64,000 nt of DNA from Schistocephalus solidus (taxonomy: Eukaryota; Platyhelminthes; Cestoda; Diphyllobothriidea; Diphyllobothriidae), in assembly GCA_017591395.1 (NCBI GenBank), contig WEDG01011695.1, positions 42,317 to 106,316 on the forward strand, written 5' to 3'. Below, one piece after another: positions 23,301 to 35,100 of this stretch. The notes beneath the pieces were generated by a model, which had not been told where the DNA came from, did not search any database, and saw only the letters and a list, made by a program, of their open reading frames with translations. A program made the position numbers and the translations under genes. The stretch's first letter is position 1, and each line of letters starts with the position of its first letter.

Positions 23301-24200
23301 AGAATTTGTCCTTCGCCGCACCAGAGCTCGTCATTCTGGGAGCGTAGGCGCTGATGATGGTGGTGAACTGGTCTCCCCGAAGAGGCAGGTGGAGGCTCAT
23401 CAGGCGATCGTTGATACCCTGTAGCAGAAAGGACAGACGTTCCAAGATGTCGTTCCGGATGGCAAAGGTGACACAAGCGTCGCGTCGCTCTGCCTTTGGC
23501 CGGCTGCTCCAGAAGAAGGTGTAGCCGGCACTCACCTCCTCCAGCTGACCCTGCTCCGAGAATCGGGTCTCGCTGAGAGCAGCAATGTCCAACTTGTTGC
23601 GCGCCAGTTCTCGAGCGACTAGCGCCGTCCTCCGTTCCGGCCGGTTGCTCCTCGGATTGTCTAAAAGGGAACGATCATTCCAGGCTGCTAGTGTGAGTGG
23701 ACTCACCCGAGCAGCCCCGAGGGTATGGCGTAGGGGATGGGGACGGGGGCATTGTTGTTCGTTTGAGTTTTACGACCACGTATTTTGCGATCTGCGAGCC
23801 GCGGCCGGCTGCAGAAGACGTGAGACCCAGAATTTATTAAGGGCACCTTTTCTCGCCCCTTCATCCGCGAGGAGGCAAGCAGTGCTGTCCCTAATAGGGC
23901 TGCTCGGACATCCCAGACGGCTGCCGAACTTCACTATGGGTCACGGTTTTGTTTTAGTGGGAGAACGACCCGAGTTAGCCTGGGCCGCCTACGGGGTTGC
24001 TGTCGCCCCCACCGTAGGAATTTTTGAGAGTGGGGAGGTGGGAAGTTCGGGAGTCAGACATAGCGGTGTGGAGGCACACACAACACCGGAGACCCTCACC
24101 TGATTTAGCCCGCCGGTCGTGACTGTTACCCGGGGTGTGGCCGCTGGGAAGAACCCAACTTCAAGGAGCCACAGGTGAGAGTTGGGTACCAATTAGAGGC
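20366..24200 (-). mobile_element. Zinc-finger LINE, EN-RT body, interrupted
   Basis: This is a non-LTR retrotransposon. The APE-type endonuclease lies at 22930-23706 ([20 protein letters not shown]) and, after a frameshift, [12 protein letters not shown] (about 22940-22960). The reverse transcriptase includes KTPGSDAIPPDVYKHGG (about 22230), GISLLTITGKI, VNQGCVLAPTLFSLMFS (about 21690) and the catalytic FADD (about 21509-21520). After the RT come [10 protein letters not shown] and [16 protein letters not shown] (about 20900-20960), then a damaged finger CPRYQRTF and a Thr/Pro linker cut by the Penelope element. The FADD is intact, but multiple stops and frameshifts mark it as inactive. The 5' limit is approximate. 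Confidence 0.9.
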
Positions 24201-24342
24201 GGCCACCGGAGCATTCACCACCTGTATGAGAAACATGGAGCGACCAAATGCTATCTGTGTGGTGCCACTCCGAACTAGTACCCCTACACCCCCACACACA
24301 CACCTCGTTTACGTGTTCTATGTATCTGATATTGCCTCTGAT

Positions 24343-24421
24343 ACTGGGTTCGAGTTGGAATCCGAAACTTCAGGCGAATTATATTCTTGTCCCAGCGATC
24401 GCATCTACTTCTTCGATATTA
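24343..24421. mobile_element. Fragment of foldback element end
   Basis: GGGTTCGAGTTGGAATCCGA followed by AACTTCAGGC matches the right arm of the 9489-10057 element with mismatches. Only one arm is present. Confidence 0.5.
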
Positions 24422-26515
24422 CTTCCTGGGACTCACATTTTTGCTTATAATTATTATTTTTTTCCCAGTGGTTTGAGAAAGCAGTGTTCGCCGAAGAACT
24501 AGTGAGAAATTACTGACCTTTGCTACTGCTTCCTCACAATATGTCTGGATATTTTGCCGGGACATTCATCTAGGAGAAGAGTTAGCGTCATTTTTTTCGT
24601 CGGCTTTATGTTCGTGCTCATCAAAATATTACTACTACTTGAGGAAGCGCTATAGGGGTGTGTGCTTTGATTTTTTGAACGGCTGTAAAATTTGAATGAA
24701 TTCATCGAAATATGCCAGGATGACCCCGCTATATTAAGGTTCGGAACCACAAATCATTTTGCACGGTATCACAGACATACTTGCAAATTGTTATTTAAAA
24801 TTGAACTGGATTGATAAGTTTGGCTTAGCTAGATGGAAACCACATTTTTAATTTTACTTTACTTTTCTTTTATATTATAAAGCGATATCCGTCGAGGATA
24901 TACAGGAAGTTAGTCAGTTAGATGAGGAAAATTAAAGAAGGTATCGTCCGCCCGAAAAGAAAAAAAGTTATTGGTCCAGGTGATGTTGGGGAATCCAATG
25001 TTACAAAAAGTATTCGACTCGTTCTGTTCTTTCTGTCAGAGTATCTGCTTTTCATGGAGTAATTTATTCTCTGAATAAAGTCCAATATCATCCAGGTGTA
25101 AAGGTCTCACTGGTACACGGTTTTCGGACACATTTTTTGTCTTAGTACTTGAAGTGGGCTCTTGAAAATACCTGAGAACATCTTAAGAATTAACGCGTAG
25201 CGAGTACGCATCGCCCAATAATGCATGACCGTGTATCCCATCAAATATTGAAACCGTATTTCATACATACGCAACGAAATGGTTACTCTAATTTCGAGTA
25301 TCTTTCATCAATGCGCTGGGAAGCTGCATTTTTCCCTCGACCACATGGATTGGAATGCCCAGCATCTTCTCACAAAGAAATCTCCTAAAGCGGTACTTGC
25401 AGTATGGCTTATCTACTGCAAATCCATGTGGGCTATCGATGGGAGCATGCATTTGTCACCCTCGGGGCTTTCACACTGCCCCAAAGACCTTACAATATTA
25501 CAAGACAAACTACTACAAAGTCGGTACAAGTCCTCAATCGAACACGTATATCTGACCCTTCTTCTCCCACGGACTCTTATTTCCTAGCCCCAAAATTGGA
25601 CCCAGCCAATTCCTCCACATAGAAGCATTCAGCTATTATGAACGAGAAATCTTACTGGCAGAGTAAGGGCAATCCAACGGCTATTCCTGACTTATGTGCC
25701 GTCACTAACCACAAATCCTGGCTGCATGCCGAAGGTTTGGACTCAGGTCAGTTAATGATTAAACAACTTTCAGTTCACTATGCTATAAGTTTACGCTTCG
25801 TCGCCTGAGAGCCGGGATATTAAAAAATGTAATACTGCCGCTCTGATTATAGAAATATTGAATGAAGGCCGACAAAAGAAATGAATGAGAAAAATGAAGG
25901 GCAAGCAACTTGAGTTTCAAGAATCCGTTAATGATAATGTATGTGGTAGACTTCATCTAGCAGATATAATTTGCATAGGAAAGTATCTCGTCGATCTTTT
26001 TAGTGTACTGATTGTGTTCACCCCGCTGGGACGTGTAATTCAAACAAGAGCCAACATAGGCAGCCGCAGAGAGAACATCAATCTAAAACAACTATATTAC
26101 TTAATTATATATTATTATTGCATAACTTATAGTCAAACCACCAGAAAGTGTTCATATTAAAATAAGTTTTTTTTTGTCAAAGAGAAACTGGCTTGTTCCA
26201 CAACAAAGGTATTTTCTTGCATTTATTGAGGTGCTGATGACCAGAACAATTTTTTTATGGATTTCTGCTTGAGGGAGGAAGTGGCCCCAAAAGGTGCTAT
26301 GCAGAGGGTCTTGTTACCGACCACAGGAGTAAGATTCAAGCAACAGACGCATGAGCATACCGCATCCTGTCAACGAGTTGGCTCTTCAGTAGGAAGAACG
26401 GGTTATATTTCCGGCGAGTCTGACTGCACCTTTACAATGTATATTAACACTAGCATCTTTGATCTTTACAGTCATTCGTAAAAAACAGGCTGTCCGCGCT
26501 TCATCTTGGTTTAAC
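24422..26515. other. Non-coding, nothing recognised
   Basis: AT-rich intergenic sequence; a 102-codon frame at 25279-25587 has no recognisable features. Confidence 0.5.
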
Positions 26516-26519
26516 TATC

Positions 26520-26680
26520 ATGCGATGCAGAAACAAAATTTCTGGCTTATTAGCCGTCATCAGTCAGTGTTACCCCTATTTGAGTTTCCTGAGGCAATGA
26601 CTGCTTGCGAGAGTTCTAAATTAAGCCCCGAGACACAAGGTGACGAGCATGTCTCGTAACCCGATCGGTAAACGCAGTTC
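26520..26680 (-). mobile_element. Composite SINE-type repeat fragment
   Basis: On the - strand: GATCGGGTTACG, GGGGCTTAATTTAGA, then CTGATGACGGCTAATAAGCC and AGAAATT. These are the same blocks as in the 5500-5715 repeat. Confidence 0.6.
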
Positions 26681-26689
26681 AAACATGGT

Positions 26690-27640
26690 CCCATACGATA
26701 GCAGATCTCGCAAGATCTAGTTTGTCCTTAGAGGAAGTATTTTACGCATTCGCTTTTTCAGAACATATTTTTAGCCTGACCACAAATGATTCCTTGCTAA
26801 AGAACAAGTAGACTGGCAGAAATAACGCCTACGATAAATGAGTAATTAAATAAGACCGCCCATTCATACGCGTAACATTTAAGAAGAGTTTAGCGTTAGT
26901 AGTCGCTACCGAAGACTGAAACCGTTCATCTGTATTCGGCACTCTCAGACAAGAGGCATATTTCCATCTTCATTTTCATCATCCGAGTTGTTTTCCCCAC
27001 ACACTTAGGAACCGTATTCACAATTCTGTCGACATTTACGCGATATAGATTGCGGCAAAAGTAGCCCCATTATATTCCAACCAAAAACCTGGGTTCCACC
27101 ACGACCCTAGGGTCGTAGCGGTTAATAAGCAACTTGAACATTATCCCAAGTGAACTGGAAACGAACGCTCGGTCAGTCGAAAGATGTGAAACAACAACAG
27201 GCACTAGACTCCATCACAAGCAAAATTAGTTTATAAAAGGAGCCCCGGAATCAGCTTTATCAATTCCAAAGGAGAGAGTTAAGCACAATCTAGACCTCCT
27301 TCAAGTGTATGCTAAAATTTCATTAAGGGACGATCAGACGATTAACATCCTCAAAACAGATAGAATAGGGAAGGCTCAGCCAGAGCTAGGTTCAAATCCT
27401 CAACCACGATCCCTAAAAAATATCTTGGAAACTGAAGCACAGGCACAGCTCCTGCTACAGAGGAAATCATCTCTGCGGAATATGCATTCCTAAGCGTTTT
27501 TTTTAAAACAGATTACGAGCCGAAGGAGCGAAGGAAAATGAGATAGTTGGTAACAGAACTGAAAAACGAAGAAGCAACGGCAAAACACGCCTCAAAATAA
27601 GGGATGGACAAATATTCCAAGTCTAACGAACATTTTTTTG
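26690..27640. other. Non-coding, nothing recognised
   Basis: No supported feature. Confidence 0.5.
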
Positions 27641-27644
27641 GCCT

Positions 27645-29345
27645 AAAGCAGTCATTTTGACAGCCTAGTCAATATACAGATGCCCATTTTCAAGGCTACT
27701 ATGAGCACCAGTGGTCGCTATTTAGAAATCTACTACACTAACTCTCAGAGTTTCTTCAAAAAGCTGGATGAACTCAAATTCCTAGCCTCTGAGCAGAAAC
27801 TTCACATACTTGTGTTAACAGACACCTGGTTGACTGGTAGCAGCGAAGTCAATATTGAGGGCTATCAAGTGTTCCGTTGTGACAGATTTCAACGTAGAGG
27901 AGGAGGCGTGGCGATTTATGTATCAAATGGCATTTCATGCTGCCAGCGAGAAATATCCGATCTACTACCACGAAATTTTGAACTAATTTTATGTAAGATG
28001 AGGATCAAACAATTAACGAGACCTTATCTATCGACCTCCCAACTCGAATGAAAACGCCGACATATAACTTCTTAGTGAACTGAAGTTGTTTTGTAAGAGG
28101 GAGAAATCACTACTTCTGGATGACTTTAACGCTCCAGGAATAGACTGGAAGATCCCCGTAACAAACGCTCCATTAACGTCATTCAACCACAAACCACTAA
28201 AATTTACTCAAGACGAATACCTTGTTCAACACATGAAATTCGGAACAAGATTGAGAGAAAGACAACGATCGAACTGCCCAGATATCGTCTTCAGTAAAGA
28301 AGGAGTCATAAGAGAAGTTCATGCACAATCTCACCTCGGCTTAAGTTACCATATTGCTTTCACCTGCGTGTGCTCTCTCCTATTGAACCCACAATCACGA
28401 ATTAAAAGGCGCAGAAATGTTTGGAAGGGTGATTTTAACGCAATGAGACGTGTTGCCTCAGAGGAACCCTATTCAGTTAACTTGAGAGATTTAGAAGATT
28501 TGTGACAGTATTTTCGAGGGCTTATAAAGCATTGAAAATAGTGAGACCAGGCGCTCGGCCGCCGTGGGTCACTCCGATGACAATGAAGAAGAAACAGACG
28601 CTGTGGAAAAAGTACTAACATCTTCAGGATTCAAAGACGTTTGCTGAATATAAGGAGCAACGAAATAAATGCCGCAAGCAAATACGGATTGACAGAACTT
28701 CGTTTAAGTGCCGTCTGACAGCAGAATCCAGCATATGCCCCAAGAAGTTCTGTGGATACATCCGCAGTAGGAGAGAACACAGGGATGCTATTGCGTGTCT
28801 AAAGGACTGCCTTGGAAAGCACAATTAGTGTATCAGTTTTTTCAATCGGTTTTCACGGTGGAATCCCCGGAAGACAATCAAGAGTTTTAAATGGGCCAAG
28901 ATACTGCCTTCATTTCAACCATTGCCTTTTCTGTCGAGGAAGTTAGACATGTCCTCAGTCAAATCAAGCCAGACAAGTCTCCTGGATCCGATGAGATTCC
29001 TGGGCTGGTACTTAAGGAACTATCGGCGGAGCTGGCAAAACCTCTTTCAATTCTCTTTGATATGTCAATGAGAACCGGGCGACTGCCATCACAATGGAAG
29101 TTATTCAACCTCGTCCCTTCATATAAGGGAGGTAGCAGGATGACAGCAAACGGCTTCCGGCCTATCAGTTTGACTTGCCTCTCATGCAAAACGATGGAAG
29201 TCCTCGTAAAGAGTCCTATACAACAATTTTGTGGCGAAAATTAACATTCTAAATAACTTTTAGAATGGGTTTCGGAGAGGCCGCTCAAATCTGCTAACTT
29301 GTCTGGAGGTCTGGACGAGGGCTTTGAGGTCGATATCGTGCACAT
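27645..29345 (+). mobile_element. CR1-like LINE, truncated, EN and partial RT
   Basis: The endonuclease region is visible: LDELKFLASEQKLHILVLTD, TWLTGS, RGGGVAIYVSNGIS, then frameshifts to LLDDFNAPGIDWK and LGLSYHIA (the usual SDH is SYH). The RT start follows with EEVRHVLSQIKPDKSPGSDE, FNLVPSYKGGS and FRPISLTCL. The element ends near 29345, before the RT catalytic core. Stops and frameshifts show it is dead. Confidence 0.88.
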
Positions 29346-29457
29346 CGATTGCCTATTATCCTTACCAAATAAATAAAAATAAACTAAAAATAAAGTTCAG
29401 AAAATTAGCAGTTAAGAATTCAGAGGACTAGTTAGCAAGCTTTGGATAAATTCGCAT

Positions 29458-29800
29458 CGAGTCAGTATAATTATATGGAAACGGGGTACAAGCTAAAACA
29501 TACGATCGATAGTGGTCGTTTCGTCATGCAAGTGAGTCGTGGGGAGAGGGGGGATGGCGATAACAGACAGCTGGTTCAGCGGCAGTGAGGGTTTGGTGGA
29601 GCCGTGCACGGGGAAGAGGACGGCGCGGGGTGCACATAGTTAAGCCGTCGTTGGCCTTGCTCCCTCAAACCCTCACGACCGCTTAACCAACTGTCTCCAT
29701 CTGCCCCTTCTATTTACACAACCGACTTGTAGGACGAGACGAACATTATTGATCGTATATTTTAGCTTGTACCCCGTTCCCATATAAATGTACTGACCCG
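29458..29800. mobile_element. 340-bp foldback element
   Basis: It starts CGAGTCAGTATAATTATATG and ends with the reverse complement with few changes (CATATAAATGTACTGACCCG). The arms of about 150 nt, containing GGGGTACAAGCTAAAA/TTTTAGCTTGTACCCC, pair almost to the centre. No coding capacity. Confidence 0.82.
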
Positions 29801-30839
29801 AAAGCACGCTTATGCTCGCCATTATCATAAAGTTGGGATCGTTTCTGCAGGGACCTAACATGTCCGAAAATTTTTTCATGAGAGCGAATCACTGGAACCT
29901 TGACGTGAGTTTAAGACAAGGTATCGAACAGCCGCAAAAATAATATTTAAGATCAAAAACACTGAGGCTTTCGGTTTTTGACATATTGTCCCACTGGATT
30001 TAGGCGGAAAAATGCATCAACTCCAAAACCCACGAAGGCCGATTGCTCGAAATCTGTTTCTTTTGCTTAATGTCCACTCGAAGAATATGCACAGGAACAT
30101 AGACATATTCTAGGACAGTTAGCAGGGTAGAAAATCCCTTTTGTGAACAAACGTTTCTCCTCATCCAGATGTCAACTAGTTAAATAAATAAGCAAAGAAC
30201 GCATTCTGCACAGGGAAAACTTTTACGAATCGCGTTAGGCTATTGGACAATTGTCACAAAATGTCCAAGATAGTGTTGATTGACAGTCCAGATTGCCAGT
30301 CACACATTCCCTCAAGTCTGCTACAACCGTTATATAAATGACACTGTGGCAGGATGCTGAAAAGTTGTTTCGAGCCGGGCCCCTTACTAAATAGTTTCCC
30401 CAGATCCGGAATCCGAAAATTCACAAAGAACAAGGCGATTTGTATATTTTCTCTGTAAAAATAAGCGATATTTATTACAATGCATGTAGTATAAAAACGG
30501 AGGGTATAGACATGAAGAGAAAAACGATCAGCTTCGAGTACATACACAAGTTGATCACGACTTAGCCCCAATAGTCATTTTTGCCGCCAGCTGGCTAACA
30601 CGCTCCAATTTGCGCACCATAACTTGCAGGAAGAGCTGGTCAGTCGGGCCGATGTAGACAGCCTACAAACGGACGATAAGAATGTTTTTAAGCCAAAATG
30701 AAATTTACATGCGAGCGCTTTGCATATCGAAAGATCTAAAAGTGCGGGGATTTCAAGGCGAAGATATGCGAGGGAGTATGCCAGCAGGTCTTGGAGTTGT
30801 CGGTAACGAACAGGGCTCCATCACAGCTTGGTGATTACC
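29801..30839. other. Non-coding, nothing recognised
   Basis: No supported feature. Confidence 0.5.
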
Positions 30840-31335
30840 TTATTGCATGCTTAATAAAATGAGTCAAGTAGACATGATTACACTGGATTGTATTCTCTGG
30901 GTAGTTATGGGGAAGGGTTTTGGGGCTTTGTGAAGTAGATTAGCATTACGTAATTTTGTGAATAGGGGTATTGGATTAGGCTTAGAGGTTCAGGATTGCG
31001 ATTGGGGTTTTTGGATTATGGCTGCGGTTGGAAAATTCGGAATTTGGTTTCCGGCTGGAGTAAGGGTTTTTAAGTCAGGACTAGCAGTTAGGGTTAGTAG
31101 TTAGAATTAACAGTTCGAAGTTAGCGTTAGTAGTGTCTCGGCCGATTACCTGGTCCCAATCCTAAACCATAGCCCATAGCCAAAGACCCCTAAACATAAC
31201 ACTCTACGCCTATTCTCCCCAAATCCTAGAAGTCAAAACCACCCAAACAAACCTCCAAAACCCCTGGCCATAACTGCACACGAGAATGCAAGAAGACGTA
31301 ATCATGCCTACTCAAATTATTTCAGTAAGCATACC
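30840..31335. mobile_element. Foldback element with telomere-like core
   Basis: The arms pair: TCAAGTAGACATGATTACAC on the left with a GTAATCATGCCTACTC block on the right, and GGGTAGTTATGGGG with CCATAACTGC. The core is rich in GGGTTTTTG, TTAGGG and TTAGGCTTAG-like units on one side and CCCTAAAC/CCCCTAAA on the other, so it reads as a degenerate inverted telomere-like array. Confidence 0.7.
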
Positions 31336-31491
31336 ACAATATAACAAATAAGTTGGGCTGTAGCAACATTCGTCACGAAGTTGTCCTCTGGAATCGGAAA
31401 ATCATCCAAAATTTCCCGCATTACGCATTGGCGTGTTCCCAGCATTAAATGCGCATCATATATACTCTACCAACAATGTCGGCTAGGTCAA

Positions 31492-31497
31492 TTTATT
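31492..31497 (-). promoter_or_regulatory. Candidate poly(A) signal for NUP205
   Basis: AATAAA on the - strand lies about 330 nt past the NUP205 stop codon. It is the first full hexamer I noticed downstream. No transcript evidence is available. Confidence 0.3.
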
Positions 31498-31824
31498 AGA
31501 GAAATATAAAGTGTGATAAGAAATTTGCCTTCTGGCAAAACATTCTGAAGGCTTTAACGAATCCGACCTAACGGTCACAACCTGATTAGACAAAGATGGG
31601 TCGAGAGGAAAAAAATATTAGTCGAGATGACTAAATCTTGCACACTCAGACCCATTATACACGATATTCAAGTGTTTTCCTACAAATTACCTTCAAACAA
31701 TACGCCCAACTTAAGAGTAGTCTTCCTTGCAGTAAAATCCAAAACAACCCCAAGAAGAGTGAAACGGAATCTAAGTAAAGGGAGACTATAAATAATGAAA
31801 TATAGAAGAGGAAGGCAGAGGTGG

Positions 31825-32156
31825 CTAAGATGAACAATAATCAAAAGCAAAATCCACCTTAGAGACTTGTAAAATGCTATCCAGAAAGTCAAAGTTGAGG
31901 CGGCGTAGGATATACTTGGCTTGAGCGATCCGATCAGCCTCCTCGGTCTTAGATCGTGCAGCGACAGAGGAGAGAGGGGAGGTGCCTAGTCCATTCGCTA
32001 AATTACGGCCACGCAACGAGTCTGGGCGACTCCAGCTCGGCAAGGAATCGGGTTTTACATCGGCCGCAACGTCAGCTGCATGATCAACACCATCCTGGCG
32101 GTCGAAGTAGAATGCAAGGTGTTTCCACAATAAGTATATGGCCTGCTCGAGAGTAG
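31825..32156 (-). CDS. NUP205: NUP205 exon 35, C-terminus
   Basis: After ACTTTAG the frame reads ATLEQAIYLLWKHLAFYFDR, matching IIETCLFILWRHLEYYL. It ends ...FDYCSS with TAG at 31827-31825. The C-terminal helix EEADRIAQAKYILRRL is amphipathic. A splice at AAG|GTGGAT to a further exon is possible but not needed. Confidence 0.9.
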
Positions 32157-35100
32157 CTAAAGTCCATGAAGAACAAAAAAGAAACATTTAAGGACAATTT
32201 ACTCATAAAATATTATTATTAGAGAAAAGTAAAAACGAAACACTGAGCTACATATAAACGGGCGCCAGAAGGTTCACTGGGAAGAAATGAGACCTACCAA
32301 CAATGGTGACCAACTGATTTTGTAAAAGGCTGCCCCCTACACCAACGAGGCGTCGGAGATGGGTGTGGCGCCGTTCGACTTCGATCCCGAGGGAACTAAT
32401 AAAAAGGCAGAAACATGAGAATCCGCAAATGATAAGAAAATCGACAGCTCATTTTCGAAATAGTGAAAAGACGATAAAACGAAAATAGCGAGGACAAACG
32501 GCGCAAAACGATTCGGAGGGGGGTTCAAACGTAGTACTGGGGACCGAAAAGAGTGAAGATAAAATCTCTGGCAGAATCAGGTGGAGGCACAGGTAATCGG
32601 CCAAAGGAGCACTCGGCATAGGTGAAGATGGTTATAGTCACCACAAAGGTTGCGGCTGAGATGAACAGTGAGGATCTTTGATCGGCTGTTTTAAAGTGGA
32701 TGAGGATATTTTAATTAACTCCAAACACATGTTGAGGATACGGGCTGTATCCGAGTTATGCTGTTGTTGCAATTGTTGTTAGTGGGTAGAAAACGGCAAA
32801 TACGTGTGTAATTTAGCTGGTTTGCAAACAGGTGGAGTTCGTGAAGGAGGGCGGGGGAGCGGGCTGTTGTAAGTAGCGAGGTGAGGAGACTGATAGATGG
32901 GAGCAGCATGCCTGGACCGAGGTCTGCCAACTGCTACAGCGAAAAATCCATCCATTGGATCTTCTGCAAGTGAAACAGACATGACAGGGGCCGACTTATT
33001 CCTTCTACTTCCTACTCTAAAATATACCGAACTATTGATTGAGTTCCTGGTTTAGGTTTGCATAGACTCGTAAGTTGAAGCAGTTGCATCGGCAAACAAA
33101 AGAAGAGGCAGGGTTAGAGGTGAATATGAAGCTGCGCAAGAGCGGGCGGGCCTGGAGCCGTAGGTCAGAACTTGCCACCATCTTCAACATAGTATCGGCG
33201 CTGACGCTAAAAGGGCTGCGATGTATGCGAACGTGTCACACAAGGACACTACAGGGCTGGAATGCGCATTAGCAGTGAGGGTACATGGGAAACGATTGGT
33301 CGTTGGCAGTTTTGTTCCTCGGTATTCCAGTTTTGCCTTGACTGTTACTGAGGGATTGCGAAATAAATAAATCAGGGCGGGTGATACACTAACCAACCTC
33401 ATTCTGGGTAACCCGCCAGTCAAAACGGCAGCTGAGCAGGGCAGTATAGCGGAGCCAGAGCCACAAAGATAATAACCCACAGCAGAAGCAAGACAAACCG
33501 GTAATTGATTGAAACCTGGGCCTCCTATGAGAACGCAGTCAATCGATTAATTGATCTGGTGCCGGCATATAGAGCCCTGCGCAGCCACATCCGGATTGGC
33601 ATCAATGGTATTTGATTGGCCCCTGACCCCTACAACTGTTGTTTGTTTTTTGTTGCCACTTTTATCTCTGATGATGTACTCCAGTAAGAATTCGAAAACT
33701 CAGATGAATGAAGACGTGATTCCGGCGTGCAAACAACCTTATTCTTTAATTATAGACACCTGAAATGCAAACATTCGCCTCTATTGTGAGAATTGAGTAT
33801 CCAAAAGAAATGCGGAGCAGTCACCACATGCAGTAAAGCAATGCAACGGCTGCTAATAGTGAGCTGATCCCCATCTGGGTGTCTATACGCCCAATGCCAA
33901 GGGTAGAAGATGAAACGTCGGCAAGTGACACAATGTCTTTTGTGAGCTTCGCGTTGAGGAAGGGAGATTATGGGATGCCAGTTCGGGGTGAACCGACAGA
34001 GTTGAACTAACTAGCAGACCTAGGAAAACAACGATGATGCTATGGAGTCAGAATCTAAAAGTAACTAGGCAATCGGCCAGAAAAATGATGCTCAACTTGA
34101 GAACTGAACTACCGAATGACCAGACGCGGTTACGGTGTATGAGATAGCGGACAGGAAAGTCAAGAGGTTAAAGTCGTAAGTTGAAGAGCGTTCATCCTGA
34201 GTCATCCAGCTGCAGGTTGCGGGGTTTTCCATTCATGATGGCGCTGCAGTGTAGTCGAATGACGACAGGCCTCAGAGCGAAGTTGGACCACCTGCCACAC
34301 TATCCAAGCAGAAAGACCAGATGCACCCGAGATCAGCTTTCACTAAGTCCACCCTCAGTTATTGAATCCAACAGATCAGTGGTGAAATAGCCGCAGCAGT
34401 AACGTTCGCTGTAAAGTATGCAGGATTTCAGACGCATGCACTCCAAGTTGATAGTGAATTCTTCAAACAAGGAAGTGAACATCAGAAATCCTTCATAAAG
34501 TAACTTTTCACTCATGAGATCGATGAAATCAGTGATCTAATTTTGGAAGATGCGATGGGTGCTTTACCGTAATGACAAACAAAACAGCCATAGCAAACTT
34601 ATCGGTAAACATATAGTGGACTGGAAGTCATTTCCAGCCTGTTTACCGGACATATTCCAATACAGGGGAATATTCGGGGATCAAATTCGAGAGCTTTGGT
34701 CAGTGAACACGTAGTAATTTCGGATTAATGGTTAATCCCTGCGACGCTACCATCTGTATGACCTAAGAACTCCAACATGACGGAAAACCCGAACTGTGTA
34801 CAAGGATACAGAGGTTGATGAGCACAACCATCATGAGAAGTAACATTGTCGGACAACCTGCTGCCACCAAAACTTCGCGCGTAAGCTTGAAACGCAAAAC
34901 ATACGTTCGACTCGGCGGAAGTTCTCTCCGCCCAGTCGCAACAACCAGGCGGGTAAGGAACGAGGCTAACCATAAGGCACACACTCCTGGATCGAGAACA
35001 CGTCCACTATCAAAATACGCAAAATGTTTAAGTTAAAAAGACGAGGCAATGCAACAGTCAATTTAAGGACTTCCTCAGCAGTAAACAGGGGATGGGAAGT

